From Oxyruncus cristatus (lineage: Eukaryota; Chordata; Aves; Passeriformes; Cotingidae), in NCBI GenBank assembly GCA_013399855.1, contig VXAY01004092.1, forward strand, positions 62,001-126,000: a stretch of 64,000 nucleotides of DNA, given 5' to 3'. This document shows, piece by piece, positions 11,145 to 25,900 of the stretch (positions within the stretch are counted from its first letter, which is position 1; the number at the start of each line of letters is the position of its first letter). A program made the position numbers and the translations under genes. Under the pieces are notes generated by a model, which ran no database searches, was not told the origin of the DNA, and saw nothing but the letters and a program-made list of their open reading frames with translations.

Positions 11145-14100
11145 CTGCAGAAAAAGGGCAGAAATGGGTTATTTTCCTTTATGGTTCGTAACTTTGGTGC
11201 TCGTGTCAAACCAAGATAACGTCTGACAAACAAAGGCCAGTCCCCTTCCAGCAGTTACTAAACTTTGTGTTTAAATGTTGCGTTGCTGCTGCAAGAAACT
11301 TAAGTGACTTACATGTCTTACAAGAAACCTTTACATGACAAAAGTGGATTTTGAATGTGTCGCTTATCAATTCCATCACGCAGCACAAGTTCCTGCACTA
11401 CAGGAAAAATTCAGAGGCCCTAATTATTGTATATGTGGCATTATTTCACATGTCACTGTCTGTTCCTCCTACTCACCTAAAGTGCCATTTGATTCTGTGA
11501 GTCTGTTTAATTTACGACAAGAGCAATTTTCTATACAATCAAGGTCTTCAGATTTATTTACTCCTTCCCGTTCACCAGAAAATATTGTTAAAACTAAAGG
11601 GGTTTATGCAGAATTCTGAAATTTTATCATAAATAACATACTAAGAAAATCACAGTGACTATGACTTTAAAAAGGACAATAAATAAAACATTAAAAGCAA
11701 GTCTACTTATATTAAAAAAGCACTGCACAATGAAGCACACAAAAAATTCCAGCATTATGAACTATTTAAAGCATAATATTGGTTCTGCCAATGCAACAGG
11801 GCACTCAAGATATTTTCCTTTATCAAGCAAATTCACGCCTTTAAGAACCAAAAACACATAGAGCCAAATTCTACATAAGTGGTGAGAGATCTACTACTGA
11901 ATGATCTACTATCAGCTTGAGATCTAGAAGATCCAGGCGTTCTTAGTACCCCAAAAGTCTGATGTGCCAAGAGAAACATGCCAAGGGCAGGACTATCAAA
12001 AAACCTTCCCAAAAGACAGGCAGAAAGAAACCCAGTCATTACTTTTACCCAATTATCAAGGAAGTCAAATATAATTTTTTTTTTTAATCCAGAACTGCTT
12101 TATGTTCTCACCTTCATATTTTACGGTCAAGGTATGTGCAAAGAAGATCTGTTGTGAGGGGCACTGTAGGTTCTGTCATTTTATTTCTGGGTTCATAGAA
12201 TGGTAATGATATTAAATATATTAAACTGAATAAATCCACCTGCATGCATTTGTGTCATTTAGGGAAGAACTGTGAGGTAACACTGTAAGAAATAAAGAAC
12301 CCCAAGTTGGTGCACAAGTTGGCAAAAATAAAAGTCACCCAAACCTCCTCAAGAAAACCGGCAACCAATTTTTTGGGGAGAAAAGGAGCATGGTGCTGCA
12401 CTGGTCAAGTGGGAAAAGGAACATCTTATTTTCAGCCAGTGTTGTGAAGTCTCAGTTTTAAACCTGGAATTAGACGTGGCAAGAATTCTACAGCCTCCAA
12501 AGGGTGTTACCACACAAAAGTTGTTCAAAAAACTTCAGTGTGGAAGCAAAATGAGATATTCTTGTGGGTGGATACCCCTGCAATAAAAAAAAAATATCAC
12601 CAACTCACTTGAATTGAAACACATACAGACACTTATTAGAGGATCAATAACAGAAAGGTTATTAAAACAGAGTAACTTCAGCTTCTCAGGATTACGCTGA
12701 GCAGGGCTCTCGGGCCTTGATTCAGTTTATTGAAAAAAAAAAAGTCACTTTCTTTTACAGCTGCACTATACTTGGGTTACTATTAAAAAAAAATAAATTA
12801 GAATATATTGTCATTCTTAGGTTTTAATAAATTAGTTACAAATTTTTTCCCTCAGTCATAAAGCTGGATTCAGGACAGCAGAGCACCATTTCTTCCTGGG
12901 TGAAGAGATAACTTGGGAATCTTTGACAATCCCACATCCAGTACAGTGTTTCTTTCCTCTCTAAAACATGGAATACAAAATGTTGGGACAGGACAGAATG
13001 TTAATCAATTAAAGACAGTCACACTATTCGTAAGTGATATCTGCAAGAGCTTTACACCATTACCACCCCACAACAAACTGCATATATTTACAAAAAGATT
13101 ATTTTAGGGGCATTGAGAGACTTCTGTAGAATTCCATTAACACTATTTTTCTGTGAAGCTGAGCTGTGTAAATATCACCAGCCTCATCACGGAAACCTTA
13201 GAGGCAGAGAGGTCAGCAAAATGACTCTGCTATAAGCCACTTATAAACAACTGTCTCAGGAAAGGTTTCGAAAGACAAAATCATCATTCTATTAATCTGA
13301 TCTGCCACTTCTATAACTCCACATCGTAGAACAGAGATCTCTTTCCAGCTGCACTGGCACAGGGATTCCCTCTCCAACTCGTTACTCATGTGCAGAACGA
13401 TGGCTCAGGTTCTAAGTGCAAGCGTGTTCACCTGAACCCCTCCTGGGATACATGCTGTCAGAAAACTAATTTTTTTTAACAATGCATATGCCCTTTTCAT
13501 GTTAGGGAAATTTATTTGTGGCTGGGATGAGAAGTTCCTTGCAGAAAGCCCATTTTCCCAGCCAGAAGAGTGCACTTGCATTGAATTCTTGTGGAAACTC
13601 CCTTCCCTCCAAAGTCCAGATCTCCCAGGTTTTGAATTATTGCTACTACAGAATTCAGGAAAAAATCCAAACCTTAAAGACTAAGGACAAAATTTCAAGC
13701 TGAAGGAATCTTGATTTATCAAAATTTGAATCACAAATCATAAACTATCATCATTTTCAGACACAAAGCACCAAAAACTGAAAAAAACCCACTCTCATAA
13801 TAATGAGAACAAAAGTAGTTACTCAATTTTTTTCTCTCCTTGAAAGCTGTTTTATGTAATTTTCATGTTGCCTTCATGATTCATTATTTATTAAATACCT
13901 GAGACAGACATGTAACTGCTTTTAGGAATATCCATTTGCGAACACGTGGATATTCAATAGGAATGTTTGATGACTGATTGTTTGAACAGGTGTGAACTAT
14001 GAGGGCTTGAAACACCAAATAGGGTGCCCTCACCAGTAATCAGACATTTTGCCCGGGGAGAACAGCAGAGCTTGAGGACTGGAGTCAGAATCACGGCGGG

Positions 14101-16368
14101 AAGTTGAAAGTATTGTTTAAGGTTGAGTATTTAGGGCTCTGACATAAAGTGTAGGTAACCTCCCTAAGAGGAGTCTCAGCAACTGCAAGTGACGGCAGAG
14201 GAAGAGAGTTGGGTGTTGTAGTTAAGCGACAGGATGAATACAAGACATAAACAGCAAATTCACTATTAAGACATACGAAGTACAGAACTTACAGTAAATG
14301 TAAGGAAGAACATTGAGGTAAAATGAAATCCCGCACGCGACTCCAGCCAGTAACAACCTACAAACTCGTGTGTGTAGCACAGTGGTAAACAGAGCTTAGA
14401 AATGAATTCAAACAGCAAAGGGTTTCCAGCAGCCACAGGAGCAGAACTGTTGAACAGTCACCCCTAGGGGTGCTGGAGTAGGGGAGAAATTCACTGGAAG
14501 ATGAAGCCTGAGCAGCCTCCAAGCAAGGTAATGTTAACAGCTGGCTGCAAGAGCAGAGGTGTGAGAGGGGACAGGACACTGCCCCTGGCTCCTGGCACAG
14601 GGGTCCTGGGGAGATTACCATTGTTTGTGAAAAGCCTTTGTTGGTCCTGACAAAAACGCATCCAAGGATATCCCTACACACACATTTAAGGCTGTAATTA
14701 CACTACTACTGCTGACAAGGTACACAAGTTGCACGTATTCCTTTCCACATTTCAGTGATCCTAATAAATCTGCATTCTCACTGCTTTTGTTACTGAAGGC
14801 TCAGGCTGAGGACCCAAAGTCATATTTATGGCGAGGTCTAATACTGATGAATTTTACAATTCCCTGGTATTCAACTTCAAGCTGCAACAGCAAGTCATTA
14901 CTATTGCACCTGGGTGATTGCAGGATGTGAATTACCTTTTCATCTATGAAATGAAAAACACTCTCTGATGACAAACCTTTTCATTTGCTTTCCTACTAGG
15001 ATTTTAAAGAGAATAATTAATAAAGCCAAGGTCTGGCCTCAGTCTTTAGAACTCTGCCAGTTTTTCCAAACTGATTGCAAATGGGCTTTTGGGTATGTTT
15101 GCTTTCTAATCCAAGCTTTGTAGAACAGCGCGCTTGACCAGGTTCCACAACATTTTCTCCAACACGAAGATTTTTATGCAAACAACTTTACCCAGATCAT
15201 TCATTTTCAGTGTTCGCATGCACCCATGAAACCATCAACCCTGCAAATAAAGGTCCTCAGCTGTTGGAAAATAATGCAGAGCCAAGTCTAAAATCTCGAG
15301 ACACTCAATGTAACTGTGGACACAGAGGCACCATGAGGTGAAAGGGAGCTATCTACTTTTATCTAACATTCAATTAAATGCTGACTTTTAAAATGTCATT
15401 ATACGCTCTTATGCTTTATCTTATCTTGGTTTCAACAGCCCCATCAGTCATTATTTTTCACAAATCAATACTAAAATGCAGAGCAGACTAACACCTTCAG
15501 AGGAGCTGAGCTGATGAGTGATGTCTTTATTACACTACTGCAAATGCAGTTATTTGTGCTGTGTAAATACCACAGCAGCAACAGAAATGCTCGTATGCAC
15601 TCCAGGAGGATCAGAGCTTGACTATTATGTTCTTCACTGAGCACACAATGGGTTTAAAGAGATTATCTATTCTACTCTGGGCATTTTGTCTAATGCCCAT
15701 ATTTTGAAAGTTCCATCATGTCAAGCTGCATGTCACTCAGTGTAACAAACTATGGTACAGGTGTCACAGATGCACAAATATTGTGCTCAGCCATTATTTA
15801 GCTAGTGGTTGATATTTCTGTGTATTAGTCACAACACCACCATTATCCCACACTCGATGCTGCCAGGTGACAGACTGCCAGAGAAGTTTTCCTGCACTAG
15901 AAAGAGAACAAGAAATTGCAAGTGTTATTTATTTTTGATGACTAATTTAGGAAGAAGCTCATATAATTGTTGCTGTCTAGTCACTAAAAGTACTTTTCAG
16001 GTTTTCACTAAAAGCAATTACTTCGAGTGTTGAGAACAATAAACCCCACATTCTAAAGGGCAAATTAAAATCCTGTGTTCTTAATTTGTCAGTATTGTGA
16101 CATCTCAATGCCATGGCAAATACCATCCCCTCTACTAAAAATGATCATATTGATCATTCTTGAAATCTGTTCTTGGCATTTCCCTTAAAATGACATCTTT
16201 TGCATACCACATTATATGTGATACTTTTAATGTAAAGCTAACAAATGATTAATTAAACCAGAGATCAGAACCCTGTCTTTGACAGCAGTATTGTCAGCAA
16301 GCACTGGCAAGGAATTTGTCATCAATTAAGAATAAAATCATTCTCCTGCCATAGCATGTGCACATTAC

Positions 16369-16396
16369 AAACCCTTCATATGCAAATGAAGGGTTT
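16369..16396. other. Perfect 11-bp-arm hairpin enclosing an ATGCAAAT octamer
   Basis: AAACCCTTCAT, a 6-base loop (ATGCAA), then ATGAAGGGTTT. The loop and first arm bases spell ATGCAAAT, the POU/Oct-factor octamer. It is intronic, and function is unknown. Confidence 0.8.
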
Positions 16397-18221
16397 AAAT
16401 ATTTCTTGTTATTGAGGGAGAAAATGTTGTAAAATATTTTTTTTAATGTTTAAGCTGTAATTCCAGGTAAGATCAGTGAGAACATAAACTCTGGTGAAGA
16501 CCAAAGAACTTAATTACTTGTGAGATTAAATAATAACCTTCGACACTGAAAGCCAAAAGTATTTTCAATAATAAAAGATTACGTTACACAGGAAAGAGTT
16601 GAGGTTTTAAAACTAATAAATGCTCTGAGCTCACGGTGCGGGACAAAAGTTGCCTTGTTATTACTGGATGCCAGGAGGTTTTGTTTCACAACAAGTCAAC
16701 TTATAACTTGCTGCTCCAGGAGATTAAGACAAAAAAAGTTGAGATTAATCACGATTAGAAACAGCTAGATCTGATTCCGTGTGACAATTCCTGTGCTTTT
16801 TAGTCCTCACTGAGCACACATTAGGATAATAGCCTTCTCAATAAATGGCCAGAAGACAGAAAAGATGTGAGCTGAGGAGTGTAACTGAAAAGTCTGAAGT
16901 GAAATTTTTGAGTACTGCCTTCTGAAAATCCCTTTAAATAAAAACTGTGCAGTCGGCACAGCTGAGTAAATTGTCACAGAGAGTTTCAGCACCCATTTTC
17001 TATCCTAAGCTACACTTTTTATGTTGGAAACGTGCATTTCAGCCCTGTTTTCGTTCCTTTCCTTTTCCTTTCCCTGATGGTACTTTGTAGGTATGCCACT
17101 CTCACATAATGCCTACAGCAATTCGAAGGGAGACTTATTCCCAAAAAATACTGACCTAGTTCTGCTGTGCAAAAAGCTCTGAACACATACTTAAGTCTAA
17201 AAAGTTGGGCAAAACTTGAAAGCTGCCTGAAAATCCCAACTAGTAATGGTACTGTAGCCATAAGGGTCAAAAGATAAAAGAAGGGTGAGAGTTATAAACA
17301 GGAAAGCAGTTTTTATAAAACCAACAGAGTGACCAGAAAAGAAGCTAAGATTTCAGGGGTACAAATCCTTCATCAGGTACCTGAAGGCTCACACAGAATC
17401 TTCTTTATTTTTTTCCATTTCAAGGAAGCACTTTTTTTGGTATGACTTTTAAAAAAGAACGTCAAATCCCAAATAACAACAACAGAAAATGTGATCAAAC
17501 ACGGCTATTACAATCATACACCTCTTGCAACCCAAGTCCCTGCCCTCATTCCATGAAAACCATAACAGCTGATACACAGCTCCATGCAAAGTGTATCCTT
17601 TCCTTATGCTTATTAAGTGGGAAACTTCACCACATGGCTTAGAAGCTTCCATTTTAAACACAGAAAACCAATAATTAACAAGAACGGTAGTTTTTAATAC
17701 AAGTGATTTGTTGCTCTGCTGATCTAAAATGTATTCCCTGTTTCCTCTGCTGCGTTGACATGCATTTGCTCCATCTAGTGGGAAGCTAATTAAGACATTT
17801 CCTTCAGAATGGAAATACTTCTTTAAGTTATTTGAAAAACAGATAGTGAAAAGCCAATTGAGCCATTGTTCTTTTGCTAGCAATCTTTATAAAGTAAATC
17901 ATATATGGCCTACCAGTTTTATAGTTGTGTTTTGAAATAGAAGACTTCATTTCTAAACTTTCCTCCAACATTTGACCATGAGAAGAGAATAGACCTTGTT
18001 TTCTCTATCTTGTGTATTAAAGGTAGCCTAAAACATCATTATTGTAGGCCTGGGTAACTCCAAAGGCAACCAGAGAGATGCTCTGCATTTTGACTCTGCA
18101 AAAATTCCTAATGGTTCCCATTTTTAATAAAGGACAGAAGAACAAACAGGAAAAGCATGGGTTGCTCACCCTCCTATCAGTCCTTGGGAATGTCACATAC
18201 TGATGTATGTGTGTTCCACTC

Positions 18222-19219
18222 TTGGAACACACTTCCAGGCACATGAAGGACACAGTGGTGACTAGAAGTAGTTATCATGGATTTCCCAAGGGTAAATCAT
18301 GCCTCATCGACCTGACTACTTCCTCCCACATTTCTGGGTGTGGGGAGAACAGTGACTATCATTTAGAAAGGCTCTCCACACCAGTGTTTGTAACGAAGTT
18401 GGGACAGTAGACTTTGGATGGTTAACAACTGCATGGATGAACGCTGTTCGGATGGTCAGGCTCACCCTCCTGGTGCCTTGGAATGAGAGCAGTACCTCAG
18501 ATATCTGTCTTAAGGCCAGTCCTGTACGACTTTCCTACCAAGGGTCTGCAGGAGGTGATGGAGTGCACACTCAGCAAGTTTTCAGATGACACCAGGTGGG
18601 GGAACACTCAAGGGCAGGGCAGCCATTGGGACGAATCTACGCACGCTGGAGGAACGGGCTGACAGGAATCTTTTAAAATTCACCAAGGAAAAATGCGAAT
18701 ACTGGCACTTAGGAAGGCAGAAGCTACAAACAAAACAAGCTGGGGCTGCCTGACTTGGGAGCAGACCAGCTGAAAAGGACTTGGGGCTCTTGGCACACAG
18801 AACACTGGGCATGAGCCAAAGTGTGCCTTGGCAGCAACACACACAAACAGCATCCTGGGCTGTGTGAACCGCAGCAGAGCGAGCACACTGAGGGACAGCA
18901 CTATCTGCCTTTACCTGGCTCTGCTTGGCCACACCCCGAATGCTGCTGCCAGTCTGGGCCCCCAACCCAGGCACGAGGTCAGCAAAGGACCATCAAGGCA
19001 GCTGGTGGCTGGAACACTGCTCTTACAAGGAGAGGCTGAGGGAACTGCACTTGTCCTGCCTTCTGTGGAAGGGTGAAAGGTAAGAGGTGTAAGTGGGAAC
19101 AAGAGTGGTTCAGTCTGGCCATAAGGAAAACCTTTTCCCTGTGAGGACAGCCCAGCGTGGAGAAGGCTGCTCAGAGAGCCTGTGTAGTCTCCATCCTGAG
19201 AGGCTTTAAAGACACAGTC
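18222..19219 (+). mobile_element. CR1 LINE fragment (about 1 kb, ORF2 C-terminal part)
   Basis: The copy runs through well-known CR1 landmarks: CCAGGCACATGAAGGACAC, ATCATGGATTTCCCAAGGG, TCATGCCTCATCGACCTGA, AGTTTTCAGATGACACCAGG, CGGGCTGACAGGAATC, CACCAAGGAAAAATGCG, AAAAGGACTTGGGGCTCT and TGCTCAGAGAGCCTG. The reading frame is broken by many stops and indels, so no protein is made. It stops near GACACAGTC and lacks the terminal octamer repeats, so it is truncated at both ends. Open frames inside it (for example 18582-18974, minus) are antisense shadows. Confidence 0.88.
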
Positions 19220-19917
19220 AGTTAATTCCCTGTTCATGGAAGGCAGAGGGAATGGTTACAGTGAAGATCCACTTAGTGAGATGGTTACTTTAAACAAAAG
19301 CCTTTTCTTCCTTCCTCATCTTTCAGGCTTGTTTGCCTTTTCTTTTAATTTTAACACTTTGCATTTTCATCTCACCTAATGGTGAAGTTTCCACAGTGCT
19401 TCCATGGGATAGGGAGGAGAGAGGTGTGGTAAGATAAATATACTTCTGTGAACCAGAGATTTGAAATTACAGTTTAAAACCACCTGACACAGCCTCTGCC
19501 TTCCCGCAGAAACTCCCTCTCCTATCTAGAAGACTCCATTTATTTACCTTTTTTTGGAGAAACAGTATGTCCCAAAGTCTTATTCCCAAAGCCAAAACAA
19601 AAAACACTGTTTCAAGACAGACTGGCCTAGGAAAGGCAGATAAGAAAATGCTTTTGGAATATATCAATATGTTAAAAAAAAAAAGGTGCAGTGAATACCT
19701 CAAAGTTTGACTGCCTCAAATAGATATTTCAGTGCTCAGAAAGGACAAGAAATGAGACAAAGCCCAGACAATTCAAAATTCCACTAGAAATGTAGGTTTA
19801 CCAGATGAATAAAGCCTGAGCAATGGTAGCCCCTTCAGCAAAGATTTCGCTCCAACCTGCCAAATCAATCTGTTTCTCTTAAACGAATTATGCTAAATGA
19901 TCACACTAAAAAAAAAA

Positions 19918-19968
19918 AAAAAGATTAATATATTAGATTAATATTAATATAATAGATTAATATATCCC
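19918..19968 (+). repeat. AT-rich degenerate tandem repeat
   Basis: The motif AGATTAATAT recurs about three times with small insertions, directly after an A-tract. Simple-sequence expansion is the likely origin. Confidence 0.7.
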
Positions 19969-22900
19969 TTAGCAAAAGGTTGCCAATGGTAAGTACCTTT
20001 CTCAAACTGGAGTAGATGAAATTATTACCTACAACCTCCAGATATGCTTAAGTCTCTTCATTCACAACCGACCCTCTCATTTGACCTGCTGGTAAAACAG
20101 ATCGTCTTTCAAAGAGATACACAGAATAAGCCTGTCCATCAAAAACTGATGCATAATTCAAAAATGCACAGTGGGATGCACAGCCCATTTCTCAGAGTGC
20201 AGGTACCACTGCCATCATCCTTCCTGCACATGACTTAATGATAAGTGCAGATTCCTCAGTTTTAGCAGCCATTCCTCCCAGGCATTAAGACAATGGAAAT
20301 AAAACCACCCTAGCCATGAATCCTGTATCCATTACCTTCATCCCTGCTTTTAATTACCGAGAGGCTTCAGACGCCCAGAACACTCATCCACCCACATTTA
20401 GTCATTCAGTAACCAATAATGTTCACCCGAATGATCAGTGCCAGCTGACGTGGAACTAAGTAACCCATTAGGGCCATCACTGTTCAAACCAGCCTTCATG
20501 TCACAAATCACTAATCTGATTCTGCTTTAAGAGGCCGATAGTCCTCATTCCCAAGTAGGCTCCCCAAGCAAAGTGGAATTAAACGCACACACATGACACA
20601 CACAGCTGCCCCTGTTTCAGGCCTTGCTTCTGAACAAATTATTTATTACATGCTTTTGTTAGGATTTTTGTACATGCTGAAGAGAATCATACAACAGCTT
20701 TTTAGTTCTATGTAAACTGTCTGTTATCACATTCAACAGGCCACGGAAAATTCTCGGGTTTATATGTGAAAGGAATTCTTTAATCTGGGAGGCGTTTGTG
20801 ACCAAATTGTGTGAAAGGCAGGAAGGAATATTCCTCTCTAAGACACCAAGTGAGAAATTTATTCAGATCAGTACCTTCCCTTTGCACATTTTTTCACAAT
20901 ATGCAGCTTTGACAGCCTCTGCTGCCCAGTGAAATGAAAGGGAAGTTATTCAACACAACTCTATCATTTGCTAACAGACTGACACGGATAAAAACGGCTC
21001 AAAGACTCACACAAGATCTGTGAAAATCAAACACAATCTTACATATGAAATCTGGCTTTCCTCAGGTCTGAACTGAATCCTCCACATGTAGCCACAGTTT
21101 ATTCTCTTTGTAGCCACTGTGAATTTGTAACACAGATTTTCTCCACTCTTGTGCAACTTTTTATATCAATGAAAACAGCTCTCCTATCTTTCCCTTCTCT
21201 CTCCCCTTTGGTTCTCTGTTCCCTGGGCTAATTACGACAAGCCTATTCAGTGTTTTTCTCATAGGTCACATTTCCTACTGCTCTGGTTATAGCTGCAATA
21301 AATTAGAGTGCACTTGCTTAAACAACTAGGGAATTACAGGTTCTCACTGCTCATTTTGGGACCAAAAACCCCCATTTCCTTTATTTTTAACTAAGTTTCC
21401 TATGAAGCAGAGTAACTGCAACCAATTGTGACTCATTAAAAACTTTCTTGGTTGCGAGGGGTGCAATTGGTCTTTAAGAGATCTCCAGGATCTCTTGCAC
21501 TGACTTGCACAGTAAGTGAACAGGCAAGAACTAATGAATCTAAACATGAATTCCATAACCAGCCTAAATTCAATCAGTAACTGCACTGATAGCCACATGT
21601 TCATGCCACGGCAAGGGAATTAGAAGAGAAAAACCTAAGTCTTCCTTGCTAGAACAGAACAAAGTACAGGAACTTTTTAAAATGCAACACAGGTACTTGT
21701 TAGAAAAGTATTAATGAGATTTGCTTGGTTTGACACTTGTGCTGCCTACCCATATTTTTAAATTTTTGTGGAAACTGCTCAGGCACCTGAGCAACTTTAG
21801 TAAAACCTTCTCAGCCAGTTAAGTATAAAAACTAGATCTGGCTTCAAATCTCCTGAAAAAGTTTAGATTTGGCAATGAGAACAAAGTTCCCTGATAAACT
21901 AACAAGGGTTGAGGCATTGCAGAATGGAGTTGAAGTGATGGCCGAGGCATCTCAGTAGAGGAATGGTCTGCAAGGCACATGAATTCCAACTTGCACATAC
22001 GTGCATAATCACACCAACTTCACTGGGGTCAGAACTACTGGTCCCCAAAAGCTGGGGGAATACAGCCCTGGTGAGTATGTCCTCCTGTCTCCGTGAACCA
22101 CAGCTTCTAACCTAGGTGATATGCCAAGATAGCTTTTAGTGCAAGATGTCCTCCCTCCTAACAAGATTTTTGAATGGGATTACTCTGTTATGCAACTCCT
22201 GTGCACAGTTCAGTATCTTTAGAGTTTGTACTTGATTACAGTATTTATTTTAGCTAAGATAAAAATCAGAATTTATGCACTAGTTACCCTTTTCCAAAGA
22301 GATTGGTAGCCTGAGGGAATTCCAGTTTCTGTGCTTTACAAAAGACAATTCTTACATTGCCTTAGTATCAGGCAGGAGAAGAAAATCTGCATATAAACAA
22401 CACAAGACAAACTGTAAGGCAAGAGGAGAGAAAATGGAAAAGGAATGAAAAAAGGAGAGGAAGGAAAAGAAATTAAGAGGACTAAAAGAAACACCACCAT
22501 TCCTCAAAGAATACTATCCCACATCTTCGTGGTAAGCTATTCATGTGGGTTGCTGAATGGTCCCTGACAGGAATTTCAATTGTTCCTCTTACTTTCTCTT
22601 CGTGGAGGATGGTATTTTTTGGCCATTAATAACGCTCAACTTTTTTTCTTCCCCAGGCAGTAGATAAATCTCAGAGCTCATCAACATACCCAAGAATAAA
22701 CAAAAAAAAACGAGGAGCAGAGATGTATCACAGCCTAAACCCAAACTCTGCCTGGTAAAAGCTGCCTGCCAAACCTTTGAGCTATCTGGCAATCCCAAGA
22801 CTGAACCATTACATCTCTAAATATCCAGGCTGCAGGTAATAGTTGCTACTGAGTTTTCTGGAACAGAAAATATCAGGAAAAAAAGAACCTATTTTATTGA

Positions 22901-25900
22901 TGAACTAGGCACAACCTAAAATATCATCTGAATTTTACTCTACCAGGTGAGAAACATGAGGTAATTCTACAGGGAGAAAACAAGCCTGTGAATTATAAAG
23001 CTAGTATGTTCTACGAATGCACGGTGCTATTTAATATGCCAAGTAATAACCCAAACACAGAAACAAAACCAACAATACAGCAGCAACACTATCAGACAGG
23101 ATGATCTTTCCAGCCAGGAGAAAATAACTCCCATCACGCAGATACCTTCTGCAGGTAAAAGGCAAGTCGAGCAAGTCACCTGCTTTCTGACCTGCGAGTT
23201 TCCTCTAAGGGGCAAGAGCAAATCAAGTAGCCAAGCCCGAGATGGTGGAAGCTGTAAAGATGCAAGGCTTAAGGCTCTATTAATGGAATGGAACAGCCGT
23301 GTGGAAAGAGAAGCCTAAGTTTAGGCAGACACAAATTTAGGTTTCATCTCTGTTGGGGACTGGCTCCATTTCAGCAGTAAGTGATTAATCACAAACCCCA
23401 AAAACTGGTAAATTAATTCACAACTTCCACTGGTGCTGCTCTGCTTAAAATCAGGGTAAGTTCTTCTTCTGGCTTCGCTTACCAAGGTGACAAGCAAATG
23501 TTAATTTGTTACCCACTGACCAGTCAGACTGAGCTCCACACTTAACACAGGTGTGACCTTGCATCACTTCAAGCACATAACTGTGTGCTGCAAGGGGTTT
23601 ACCCTTGCTTGCTGTGTTTAGCATTTCCTAACTGAAAAAGCAAACCATTATTCATGTCTGTTCTTTATTTGCTGAATATTAATTAAGTTTCATACTTGGT
23701 TCTTTTACACATTTGGAATCTGAGTTCTCCAAGCCCACACGCATGTTCAGAGTGTATTTGACAGCACATCCCTGTGGGGTCAGCAAAGCTCACAGCCATG
23801 CTCAGGTGGGATGCCAGACTGGTTTCTCAGTAAGTCAAAAGGGACTGATTCTCATTCTGGTAACACATCAGCAACAAATGCAGAGCTGTCTGACACCTGC
23901 TTATCTGATTCCCTCGACGAACAAACTACACGCTCATCATAAAGAAGGTAAAAGGCAGGCACTGCTGTGATTAATACAATATATATAGGGAGAAAAACAA
24001 TGGACGGTAGTTCCCCAGCTGCCTCTGACCTCAATTACTGCGGCCAAGTGTGTGCCTGCCCTGGAAAGCCTACACAGAGTCAGCCAATGAACTCCAGTGT
24101 CTCTGAAATAACCATGATATTCCCCTACGTGTGCCGGCCATGACCCCAACAGAGGAAACTTGATAACACTGTAATAAGGGGATGAGATTGCAGGAATGGG
24201 GGCCACACAGCTGCTCTGGGTGCTCAGGGGCTAAGGCAGGCACGAGCTGACAAAGCTGTTCTCAGGGACACAGAATTGGACCTGTGTGCATCCCCAGGCT
24301 GCCACTGCCTCACCCTGGATAGTCACCAGCAGCTCCTTTTAATTTCTACTTCACATGGATATGCTTTGTTGTATCATAACATGAAAGTTATGCCTGTTTT
24401 TGTGGGTTAATTTAACACTGTAACAGATTTCAGGATATTTCAAAGGCTAATCAAACCAGCCTATATGATCATTTCTCATGCTCTATTTCATGTTGGACCA
24501 CATTCAGGAAAAAGGAAGGCTTCCATTTTCTGAAATAATTCTGTCCAGTTTCCTGAATAATTGGGTTTTCTTGTATTTTCTATGCTCATTGTACACAGAC
24601 TACTTCATGAAGGAACTTGGAGGCACAACAAGGCACTTGGAGTAACAAACTGATTTCATGTTAATGCTACTGCTCCAATTTCCTAATAACTGAAGTACTT
24701 GGTATAACAATTACCTTCGAGGCCTCTTGCTGTTTGCTAAGTTACACTGAAGGAATGGTGCTCTAAAACAGCAATTCCAACACAATCCATGTGCTAGATG
24801 ATGCACAGTACTCCCCTGCTGCAACACACTTCAGTACTCATATACACTGGTTTTGTTGATAATATAATGAAGGGTCTCTTTCCTCTCTTTTTTAACAACA
24901 GGCTGTAAGTCCCAGGGTTTCTCAGGTAATTAGGTAGTATCTGTTCTGTCAACCTCCACAGAATCTTTTCAGGTAAACAGTACTTAAAAATACCATCTTC
25001 CATTTGTCAAGCTCAGTGGAGGATTTTTTATTTCTTTTTTAAATCCTCCAAAGAACTTTCCTTCAAGGTTTCTGGTTTTTCTGAGTCAGTTTTCCCTGTT
25101 ATCACAATGCCTCCTTGCCCACCTGCCTTCAGCAACTCCACACCCCAACTCTGAGCACACTTTCAAGAAAATAACCTAGAGTGATTCAAGTTCACAAGCC
25201 ACGTTAAAAACAAAACCAACCAGGAAGGTCTCATTAACAGCAGAACCTGAACTCGAGCATACCCATGGAACACTAGGGATTTAAAAGAACACAAACCAAA
25301 AGAACTCAGGGTTAAATAAAGAAGTCATGAATCCCAAACCTTTTTCACTGTCACACTGCTTTATCAGCAAGGACATGCCTGACAGGAGGACCAGATCTTA
25401 CACTGCTACTCCACTCTTGTGCCAGCAGAACTGAGATCACTTTCTAACACATATATAATCACTATTAGTTTTCTGAAGTCCAATTACATACTGAACACAT
25501 CTGTAATGCACCTCGTTGCTTTTCTGCATCCTGCTAAAGAAATCCATCCTACCAGATACATTGATTCCACAGGGAAAATAACGGCAATTGAGAAATTCCA
25601 GCTAGGCCATGGACCTTAGAGATGGTTGTGATCAGTAAAGGGATCTATGGCCACATTTACACAGAGCAACGAAGATCTCTGAGCCAGAACTGGCACTAGC
25701 ACTGGCAGGGCTGATATCAGAACCAGAACTATAGCCTGAACTATGAACACTACTGAGAGCCTGAAGCCTCCATTTCCAGGTCTGCATTTCTTATACTCCA
25801 GTGAACCATGTGGCAGCATGCGTGTTTTAATGGAGTATCTATGATTTGTAACACTTTTGCTGTGCCTCCCAGTTTTAGTTGCATTAATTCAGTCCTTCCC

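Noticed and set aside
17449..17883. Longest N-free open frame (144 codons, minus strand)
   Set aside because: No recognisable domain, irregular composition rich in Cys/Phe/Trp, no splice-supported extension and no known CTNNA3 or LRRTM3 similarity. A chance ORF of this size is expected in 64 kb.
18211..18230. GTGTTCC-ACTCTT-GGAACAC inverted repeat as a hormone-receptor site
   Set aside because: Arms are only 7 bp, spacing does not fit a canonical receptor half-site pair, and it sits at the edge of a CR1 copy.
18582..18974. 130-codon antisense frame
   Set aside because: It lies entirely within the plus-strand CR1 fragment and is a shadow of the repeat.
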